This document shows positions 1 to 5,120 of a stretch of 5,120 nucleotides of DNA, piece after piece; within the stretch, counting starts at the first letter, position 1; each line of letters opens with the position of its first letter. A program made the position numbers and the translations under genes. Under the pieces are notes generated by a model. The model ran no database searches. It was not told the DNA's origin and saw nothing but the letters and a program-made list of their open reading frames with translations. Source of the stretch: JANRKH01 sp964351245 (GTDB lineage: Bacteria; Pseudomonadota; Alphaproteobacteria; Rickettsiales; Rickettsiaceae); the NCBI GenBank assembly GCA_964351245.1, contig CAYGNF010000051.1:1-5120 (forward strand), read 5' to 3'.

Positions 1-1
1 C

Positions 2-73
2 ACTACCACCACCAAACTAGGAGACAACATTCATAACACCACCACCACCAAACTAGGAGACAACATTCATAAC
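2..73 (+). repeat. In-frame 36-bp tandem repeat, two copies
   Basis: Copy 1 is 2-37 and copy 2 is 38-73; they match at 35 of 36 positions (T4 versus C40, synonymous Thr codons). Each encodes TTTTKLGDNIHN. A degenerate third start (ACC ACC CAC ACC ACA, 74-88, encoding TTHTT) follows before the collagen-like part. The array may continue to the left of the window. The period is a multiple of three, so copy-number change would alter protein length without shifting the frame. Confidence 0.95.
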
Positions 74-961
74 ACCACCCACACCACAGGAGTACCAGGA
101 GTACCAGGAGCACAAGGTAAACAAGGTGAACAAGGTGAACAAGGCAAGCCTGGAAGAGATCCGATTAGTAGCGGCCCAGGAGAAAGTGCTCCTGCAAGCT
201 CTAGTAATAGTAACTGGATGTCATTATTACTGGAAGCATTAGTTATTGCTGCGATGTTTATTTTTTTCGGGCCTGGGGGGGCGCTTGCTGCTTATTGTGT
301 TGCAGAAGTTGCAAGGGGGTACGCAGATAATGCAAGGGGAGGGCCTGATTCTTCTGGCAAATCCTATACTCATACTAGTAATATAGCCGGTAATGATAAA
401 GGTAATGCACAAGGCGCCGAACAAAGTAATTCTCGAGAAAAAGATAAGAATGAGAAACAAGAGAGCAAATTATACACAGGTGCAAAAGTCTTAGCTGTTG
501 GCGCCGGGTTAGTAGGATTAGTTGCTTTAGGCATAGCATCCGGACCTGCGGCGCCACTGATTGTTGCAGGAGCTGGAATTGCTGGGTACGGAGGATTCAG
601 AGCATTAAAAGCATCTGGGTCATTGATGGGACGCGTATATAATTATGCAAAAGGTACAAAGGAAGGAGCCAGTAATTCTCAGAATTCAACAACTCCATTA
701 CTTGAGCAAGAGAAATCGCATGAGGATCAACTCGCACAGGATACTCTCGTAACTACAGAAACGGCGCGCAAGAACACCAAAAAACCAACCCCCACTTCTG
801 CACACACCTATTCTGAAGCAGTAAGAAAGAAAGTAGCAGGTATGATGAATGCAATGGGTTATGCATTAAGCTTACCAATGAGTATGGCTCAATCATATTA
901 TGAATATGCAGGACGAGCATATAGTAACAAGAAGCAGCCAGAAACTCAACGCTCACCATAA
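2..961 (+). CDS. Collagen-like, Thr-rich repeat protein with two hydrophobic hairpin segments (5'-partial)
   Basis: I do not recognise a named family. The frame is open from position 2 to the TAA at 959-961 (319 visible residues) and begins before the window. In order it shows two copies of TTTTKLGDNIHN (visible residues 1-24), a Thr/His linker, eight Gly-X-Y triplets (residues 30-53, from GVPGVP to GKPGRD), a Ser/Asn linker, a hydrophobic block starting at Met73 (MSLLLEALVIAAMFIFF, then GPGG), a polar Lys/Glu/Asn stretch, a Gly/Ala-rich hydrophobic block (residues 163-199, with a GPAAP turn), a polar Thr/Lys stretch, and a C-terminal helix-prone segment with a basic tail. ATG218 is not the likely start: no Shine-Dalgarno sequence precedes it and the collagen codons read through it in phase. 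Collagen-like stretches occur in bacterial surface proteins and phage fibres. Here the hydrophobic blocks suggest membrane insertion, in the bacterium or in a host membrane. That role is inference. The true start and any signal peptide lie outside the window. Confidence 0.8.
   Translation, partial: TTTTKLGDNIHNTTTTKLGDNIHNTTHTTGVPGVPGAQGKQGEQGEQGKPGRDPISSGPGESAPASSSNSNWMSLLLEALVIAAMFIFFGPGGALAAYCVAEVARGYADNARGGPDSSGKSYTHTSNIAGNDKGNAQGAEQSNSREKDKNEKQESKLYTGAKVLAVGAGLVGLVALGIASGPAAPLIVAGAGIAGYGGFRALKASGSLMGRVYNYAKGTKEGASNSQNSTTPLLEQEKSHEDQLAQDTLVTTETARKNTKKPTPTSAHTYSEAVRKKVAGMMNAMGYALSLPMSMAQSYYEYAGRAYSNKKQPETQRSP
89..160 (+). repeat. Collagen-like Gly-X-Y segment (eight triplets)
   Basis: Codons 89-160 read as eight uninterrupted Gly-X-Y triplets: GVP twice, GAQ, GKQ, GEQ twice, GKP, GRD. 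At DNA level there are 9-bp tandem repeats (GGAGTACCA at 89-106 and GGTGAACAA at 125-142), suggesting growth by slippage. The last part carries Lys/Glu/Arg/Asp at X and Y positions, as often seen in bacterial collagen-like proteins, where charge pairing stabilises the trimer. Eight triplets is short for a stable triple helix, so it may be a remnant or act with a neighbouring trimerising segment. Confidence 0.88.
218..316 (+). other. Hydrophobic segment 1 of the collagen-like protein (predicted membrane helix or hairpin)
   Basis: The residues starting MSLLLEALVIAAMFIFF are strongly hydrophobic. A GPGG turn follows, then a second, less hydrophobic run (ALAAYCVAEVA) that ends at the Arg-Gly-Tyr boundary. 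It could be one transmembrane helix or a short helical hairpin. Because it follows at least 72 residues, it is not an N-terminal signal peptide of the full protein. Confidence 0.65.
488..598 (+). other. Hydrophobic segment 2 of the collagen-like protein (Gly/Ala-rich hairpin)
   Basis: This block encodes two Gly/Ala/Val/Leu-rich runs (VLAVGAGLVGLVALGIA and PLIVAGAGIAGYGGF) separated by SGPAA. The small-residue spacing (GxG, GAGxxG) resembles glycine-zipper packing of membrane hairpins. It is flanked by Lys on both sides (KLYTGAK before, RALKAS after). Membrane association is inferred from composition only. Confidence 0.65.
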
Positions 962-1049
962 AGCACTTCCTAAATCCTATCTCTATTTGATGGGTTAGAG
1001 TATTTTATTCTTATCATCTATTAGCGATGTTGTTTTTTCTTATATAGTC

Positions 1050-1053
1050 GGAA
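1050..1053 (+). promoter_or_regulatory. Weak ribosome binding site of the tail gene
   Basis: GGAA lies 8 bases upstream of ATG1062 and is the only Shine-Dalgarno-like string near that start. The N-terminal protein similarity to GTA tail proteins supports the same start. In the rest of the 962-1061 spacer I see no convincing promoter or terminator; a TATAGT at 1043-1048 has no good -35 partner. Confidence 0.4.
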
Positions 1054-1061
1054 ATAAAAAC

Positions 1062-4000
1062 ATGCTATCATCTATCTTAGGAAATGTATTAGGTCGTTTG
1101 GGTGGTTTTTTTGGCGGAAGCATGCTTGCTAGTGCCGGCAGATATATCGGCAACTGGATTGGTAATCAGTTAGAAGATAATTACGAAGAAAAAGAATCTT
1201 GCACTATTGGAAGGGTTAAGAATAACTTATATCCTTTATCTACGATAGTAGGAAAGCCTATACCATTAATTTTTGGAAAAGCTGCAGCTGATGGTAGATT
1301 AATATGGTCCACATCTATACAAGAAGTGCCAACGCGCTCATCTTCATTTAGATATGTAGCAGATACTAAAATCATTAAAACTCGAATAGATTTTCTCTAT
1401 TACTGCAGCTTTGCTCTTGGTATTTGCGAAGGAAAAATTGAGCGCATAGAAAGAGTATGGTGCAATAATGCACTCATAGATATTTCTGCATATCATCATC
1501 GTATTTATTATGGCACAGAAGATCAGATGCCAGACCCTTTAATTGCTGCCAAAGTACCAGGCCGAAGTGCTACAGCTCATAGAGGGCTTGCATATATAGT
1601 GTTTGAAAATTTCCCTCTCGCAGATTTTAATAATGACATGCCCAAATTTACCTTTGAGGTTTATAGAAGAACTCAGATATACAATGAAACTATATCCCTC
1701 ACCAATAAAATCAGAGGATTTAATATAATACCTGGTAGCGGAGAATTTGTATATGATACCATCATTCAAACTATGTCTCATATTGAAATGGGCAGCAATA
1801 TATATACGCATCATATTAATAAAAATAATAAAGACGGGATCGCAGATAGCTTATTTAGTTTGAATTATATGCAGCAAGTTTGCCCTAAATTAGAATGGGC
1901 AGCGCCTGTTGTATGCTGGTTTTGCGATGATCTTGATATAGGAAGATGCAACATATTCCCAGCAGTAGAAAATGGTCCCAATAACCATAATGAATATTCT
2001 TGTCAGTGGGAAGTAGCAGGCAGAACTAGATCTAATGCTAGAGTAATTTCAAAGGATCATTATGAGAATCCTATGTATGGAGGCACGGTGAATGATGATT
2101 CTGTAGTGCGATATTTGCAGGAACTCAAGAACAGAGGGCTTAAAGTAATGTTCTATCCTATGATATTTATGGAGGTAACCGGAAAGCCATGGAGAGGCTA
2201 CATGAAAGGAGAGGCATGTGATGTGCCTAATTTCTTTAGAAAACCAAATGGGTATAATAATTTTATCCTCCATTATGCCAGATTATGCGCTGGGCTTGTA
2301 GATGCATTTATTATAGGAAGTGAATTTGTAGGCATCACATCTATAAGAGAAGGTAACTCATTTCCTGCAGTAGCAGAACTTATTAATCTGGCCCGGCAAG
2401 TTAAAGAGATAATGGGGCCTCGCGTTAAGGTAACTTATGCAGCTGATTGGACTGAATATCACCACTCAGCAGGCGGATGGTATCATATGGATGATTTGTG
2501 GGCATCAGATTATATCGATTTTATCGGTATAGATAATTATCTACCTCTAACCATGAAAAAAATAGGCTCGCCATCTACAGAAGAGATTAGCCGAGGCCTT
2601 AATTCAGGAGAAGGCTTTGATTATTATTATGATGACGCCAGAGAGCAAATTCCTCTGGACCCCAAATATGCATGGAAAAATATTCGATGGTTTTGGGAGA
2701 ATGAACATTATAACCCAGACGGTACAAGAACAAGGTGGATTCCAAGATCAAAAAAAATATGGTTTACAGAATTTGGATTTGCTTCAATTGATAAATCAAC
2801 GAATCAGCCAAATCTATTTTATGATCCAAGATGCATTAGCGGAGGGATACCAATTTATTCTAATGCAGGCACTAATTTCATAACCCAAAGGGTTGCTGCA
2901 AATGCGTTTCTCGATTTTTGGAGCAATCAGGAGTATATAGAAAATATGTTTCTTTGGTGCTTTGATGCAAGGCCTTATCCAGCATGGCCACATGCAAAAA
3001 AGTGGAATGATTTCTATCTTTGGGAAAAAGGCCACTGGGTAAATGGTAAATTAATCGATACTCTTCTTGCGGATTTAATATTAGATATATCTCAGAAATG
3101 CAATATATGCCCATCATTAATCGATTTTAATGGGCTTCATGAAAATATATCAGGCATATCAATCACAAAGATGACAACCGGACTTGAGCTCATCAACTTG
3201 CTTCGTACTGTATATTTTTTCGATCTAAGAGATAGGAGTGATGGAGGCATCACTTTTGTTAAGCGTAATAGTAGCAATGAAATCAAGATAGATGGAAAAG
3301 ATTTGCTACAGATAGATGACAAAATCATTGAAACAGAGAAGGAGAATAAATATTCTCAGCCGGGGGCTTTGCTTATTAGATACATAAGCTCCACCTCACG
3401 TGCTTACGATATAACCCAGGAGATGATAAGCTTAGATAGAGCTCAGTATAATGTAAAGTCAATAAATCTCCCCTTTGTAATGTCTGCATCTGAAGCAAAT
3501 GATGTAGGGAGGATTATACTTAATCAGATACATTCTACTGAGGCAATGATATCATTTTGTCTACCTTTCATTTATTGTGATTTATCTCCATCTGATATAA
3601 TAAGCTTCAGGCATGATGGAGTACATTACCAAGCGCGCATATGTTTTATAGAATTACAAAAATGGCGTATCTTGATTACAGGAGTGCTAGAGTCTAAGAT
3701 GGAGCTTATATTACCCAATTTCGACATTTCTGATAATAGTACAATTGATACTTCCGAAGGAATCAAGCAAATCCTTATTTCTAATGCACAAGATTATAAA
3801 GAGCAAATGAATATTCCAGGGATACTATTTTTTGCGAATTTCTCCGCAGTAATTGCTCCATTGAAAATAGGCCCAGGGCTTGATAGACTCTGCAAAATCG
3901 ATGATATACCAAAGTGCCCAGGAGGCTATAATGTGATCAATAGCCATATAAGCCAGATTAATCATTATTTGATCGATGAAACTTCTTATATTGAAATAGA

Positions 4001-4316
4001 TGTAAGTAATAATCCACTTCCAGTAATAGATAGATGTTGCACTAAAAAAAATGGATTGATTTTAGATAATCAGCTAATTTTTTTTATGAAAATAGAAAGA
4101 ATATCAGAAGCGCGTGTTGTAATTAGTAATCTTATATATCCAAAATCTGTGAACAACATAGACCTTTGCGCATCTAGTAGAGCTCTTTTTATGGATACAA
4201 TATATGATCTTGCGGTACACGCAATTTTCGAGGAAGAGATGTTTTATTTATCAGGAGGTGTGTCTAACAAAAATCTTAGCCAAATAATCTTTATGGACAA
4301 TGCATTAAATTCTTAA
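1062..4316 (+). CDS. GTA/phage tail baseplate protein with TIM-barrel domain (GTA gp15-like, 'megatron')
   Basis: This 1084-residue protein matches the alphaproteobacterial GTA tail protein of the Rhodobacter capsulatus ORFg15 family, which forms the baseplate/tail tip and takes part in host-cell contact. The Gly-rich hydrophobic N-terminus (1-38) is typical. Residues about 49-202 form the tail-hub part, with GKPIPLIFGKAAADGRLIW, ALGICEGKIERIERVW, YGTEDQMPDPLI and HRGLAYIVFENFPLADF. Residues about 278-670 form the GTA TIM barrel: WFCDDLDIGRC (286-296), YGGTVNDDSVV (339-349), PWRGY (376-380), DAFIIGSEF (414-422), YAADWTEY (459-466), IDFIGIDNYLPL (485-496), GEGFDYYYDDA (516-526), SKKIWFTEFG (563-572), NQPNLFYDPR (581-590), WCFDARPYPAWP (632-643), GHWVNGKL (657-664). 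Residues about 700-880 resemble the phage tail 3 domain (FDLRDRSDGGITFVKR; DVGRIILNQ). Glu421 and Glu570 sit where barrel glycosidases carry catalytic acids, but activity is unproven. The C-terminal 200 residues are weakly conserved, and the protein is shorter than the roughly 1300 residues I recall for Rhodobacter. No stop or frameshift interrupts it. Neighbouring GTA genes are not seen. Confidence 0.93.
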   Translation: MLSSILGNVLGRLGGFFGGSMLASAGRYIGNWIGNQLEDNYEEKESCTIGRVKNNLYPLSTIVGKPIPLIFGKAAADGRLIWSTSIQEVPTRSSSFRYVADTKIIKTRIDFLYYCSFALGICEGKIERIERVWCNNALIDISAYHHRIYYGTEDQMPDPLIAAKVPGRSATAHRGLAYIVFENFPLADFNNDMPKFTFEVYRRTQIYNETISLTNKIRGFNIIPGSGEFVYDTIIQTMSHIEMGSNIYTHHINKNNKDGIADSLFSLNYMQQVCPKLEWAAPVVCWFCDDLDIGRCNIFPAVENGPNNHNEYSCQWEVAGRTRSNARVISKDHYENPMYGGTVNDDSVVRYLQELKNRGLKVMFYPMIFMEVTGKPWRGYMKGEACDVPNFFRKPNGYNNFILHYARLCAGLVDAFIIGSEFVGITSIREGNSFPAVAELINLARQVKEIMGPRVKVTYAADWTEYHHSAGGWYHMDDLWASDYIDFIGIDNYLPLTMKKIGSPSTEEISRGLNSGEGFDYYYDDAREQIPLDPKYAWKNIRWFWENEHYNPDGTRTRWIPRSKKIWFTEFGFASIDKSTNQPNLFYDPRCISGGIPIYSNAGTNFITQRVAANAFLDFWSNQEYIENMFLWCFDARPYPAWPHAKKWNDFYLWEKGHWVNGKLIDTLLADLILDISQKCNICPSLIDFNGLHENISGISITKMTTGLELINLLRTVYFFDLRDRSDGGITFVKRNSSNEIKIDGKDLLQIDDKIIETEKENKYSQPGALLIRYISSTSRAYDITQEMISLDRAQYNVKSINLPFVMSASEANDVGRIILNQIHSTEAMISFCLPFIYCDLSPSDIISFRHDGVHYQARICFIELQKWRILITGVLESKMELILPNFDISDNSTIDTSEGIKQILISNAQDYKEQMNIPGILFFANFSAVIAPLKIGPGLDRLCKIDDIPKCPGGYNVINSHISQINHYLIDETSYIEIDVSNNPLPVIDRCCTKKNGLILDNQLIFFMKIERISEARVVISNLIYPKSVNNIDLCASSRALFMDTIYDLAVHAIFEEEMFYLSGGVSNKNLSQIIFMDNALNS

Positions 4317-4340
4317 GTAATAGAAAATTGTTACTATAAT
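4313..4340 (+). promoter_or_regulatory. Candidate sigma-70 promoter for the LRR gene
   Basis: A perfect -10 hexamer TATAAT lies at 4335-4340. The best -35 partner is TTAAGT (4313-4318), 16 bases upstream and overlapping the stop codon of the tail gene; it matches TTGACA at three positions only. Transcription would start near 4347, leaving a leader of about 23 bases that includes the ribosome binding site. The region is AT-rich, so a chance TATAAT is possible. Confidence 0.4.
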
Positions 4341-4351
4341 ATTTATATTAG

Positions 4352-4356
4352 AAGGG
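4352..4356 (+). promoter_or_regulatory. Ribosome binding site of the LRR gene
   Basis: AAGGG lies 13 bases before ATG4370, a long spacing. An in-frame TTG at 4367-4369, directly before the ATG, would sit 10 bases away and is an alternative start adding one residue. The upstream ATG at 4357 meets a stop at once (ATG TAG). Confidence 0.5.
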
Positions 4357-4369
4357 ATGTAGAACATTG

Positions 4370-5120
4370 ATGCCACAACAATTATATATCATTAATGTTG
4401 ATAATGCTTTGATGGATAATGCCACAAAGCTGGAGTATATTTTTTCTCCTTTATCCAATGGGGGCCCACTCTTTTTGTTATCCATTTGCAGCGATCTTTC
4501 TGCGGAGCATTTAGTCAAATTATTCGATCATCTACAATGCGCAAACTCCATCAAAGCTTTACAGCTTTTTAATAGAACAAGAGGACCAGACCCATTAATA
4601 CTAACAAAATTAAATATGATCGCTGATTTATTTCAGACCAACAGAACTATAGATTCGCTAGATTTTTCTGGTAATTGGTTAAAGGAGGGGCACATAAAAA
4701 TCCTAGGTAAAATTCTTAAGAGTCACAATTCTCTCAAAGTCCTTAAAATGTCTGATATGAGATTAAATGCTAAAAAAATTGCTCCTATAGCAAACAAAAT
4801 TCATATATCTAAGATTATCGAAATTGATATATCACGCAATATTCTTTCATCTGAGGGGCTTAAAAAAATCGTTAGTAAGTTCTATACTAAAAATAATACA
4901 CTAGAAATTCTAGATTTGTCTTATAATTACATAGGCAATAAATCTACTGAGGTAATTCCAGAATTATTGACCTATGCTACTCATATTAAGTATTTAGGGC
5001 TAGCAGCTAATAATATTGGTGAAGCAGGGCTCCGGATATTAACAAAACAATGCTTGAAACACAAATCTCTATATTCTATTGATTTATCTAGAAATCATTT
5101 CAATCTACACAGTTTAAAAC
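4370..5120 (+). CDS. Leucine-rich-repeat protein, ribonuclease-inhibitor type (3'-partial)
   Basis: The frame opens at ATG4370 and stays open to the window edge (250 complete codons). The N-terminal 60 residues (MPQQLYIINVDNALMDNATK onward) match nothing I know and show no signal peptide. From residue 94 the LRR core recurs: IDSLDFSGNWL (94), LKVLKMSDMRL (122), IIEIDISRNIL (149), LEILDLSYNYIG (178), IKYLGLAANNIG (206), LYSIDLSRNHF (234). A weaker unit starts at 61 (IKALQLFN). The spacing of 27-29 residues and the form LxxLDLSxNxIGxxG are those of ribonuclease-inhibitor/NLR-type repeats, which form a curved protein-binding surface. In intracellular bacteria such proteins are often secreted effectors that bind host proteins; that role is inferred here. 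The gene starts 53 bases after the tail gene with its own probable promoter. Its end and any further domain are outside the window. Confidence 0.87.
   Translation, partial: MPQQLYIINVDNALMDNATKLEYIFSPLSNGGPLFLLSICSDLSAEHLVKLFDHLQCANSIKALQLFNRTRGPDPLILTKLNMIADLFQTNRTIDSLDFSGNWLKEGHIKILGKILKSHNSLKVLKMSDMRLNAKKIAPIANKIHISKIIEIDISRNILSSEGLKKIVSKFYTKNNTLEILDLSYNYIGNKSTEVIPELLTYATHIKYLGLAANNIGEAGLRILTKQCLKHKSLYSIDLSRNHFNLHSLK
4649..5119 (+). repeat. Leucine-rich repeat array, six clear units continuing past the edge
   Basis: Successive units begin at residues 94, 122, 149, 178, 206 and 234 (nucleotides 4649, 4733, 4814, 4901, 4985, 5069), giving steps of 28, 27, 29, 28 and 28 residues. The DNA of the units is not conserved, so this is an old protein repeat rather than a recent duplication, unlike the 36-bp repeat at the left edge. 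Confidence 0.85.

Noticed and set aside
2..73. CRISPR-like direct repeats of 36 bp
   Set aside because: The copies abut with no spacer and are an exact number of codons inside an open frame, so they are a coding tandem repeat.
218..220. ATG218 as the gene start
   Set aside because: There is no Shine-Dalgarno sequence upstream, and the in-frame upstream codons encode clear repeat and collagen-like structure.
970..998. Possible rho-independent terminator after the collagen-like gene
   Set aside because: The stem (CTAA-TCC with GGGTTAG) has only about seven pairs with a bulge and a G-U, a 14-base loop, and no clean T run after it.
1539..1814. Minus-strand open frames inside the tail gene (this and several others between 1181 and 3328)
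   Set aside because: All are antisense to conserved GTA motifs, short, without ribosome binding sites or domain signatures.
2617..2883. Open frame of 88 codons in another frame within the tail gene
   Set aside because: It lies wholly inside the strongly supported TIM-barrel coding frame, is rich in Met/Ile/Gln with no recognisable domain, and is a shadow frame.
1062..4316. A true secreted glycoside hydrolase
   Set aside because: The barrel is embedded between phage tail domains in the GTA order and there is no signal peptide; enzymatic activity cannot be claimed from the two conserved acids alone.

Overview
The window is AT-rich and looks like a chromosome segment of an intracellular alphaproteobacterium. 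Rickettsiales or a similar endosymbiont lineage is most likely. Three things point that way: a divergent copy of the alphaproteobacterial gene-transfer-agent (GTA) tail gene for the TIM-barrel 'megatron' baseplate protein, a leucine-rich-repeat protein of eukaryotic-like type, and low GC with long Ile/Lys/Asn-rich proteins. Lineage is inferred from protein content only; there is no rRNA or other marker in the window.

Layout, all on the + strand. (1) Positions 2-961 hold the 3' part of an open frame that enters from the left edge. It encodes two near-identical 12-residue Thr-rich repeats, eight collagen-like Gly-X-Y triplets, two hydrophobic blocks each broken by a Gly-Pro turn, and a basic C-terminal tail. 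The first Met in this frame (218) is internal and has no ribosome binding site, so calling the gene from there would lose its most informative part. (2) Positions 962-1061 are a 100-base spacer with only a weak Shine-Dalgarno candidate. (3) Positions 1062-4316 encode a 1084-residue GTA/phage tail protein with a glycoside-hydrolase-like TIM barrel. (4) Positions 4317-4369 are a short spacer with a consensus TATAAT box and a ribosome binding site. (5) Positions 4370-5120 hold the start of a leucine-rich-repeat protein of ribonuclease-inhibitor type that runs off the right edge.

The three genes share a strand but do not look like one functional operon. The tail gene lacks the usual GTA neighbours on both visible sides. 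Instead it sits between two genes with features of surface or host-interaction proteins (collagen-like/membrane hairpin and LRR). The most notable points are the hidden N-terminal part of gene 1, the isolated but intact GTA baseplate gene with a shortened C-terminus, and the flanking effector-like genes.
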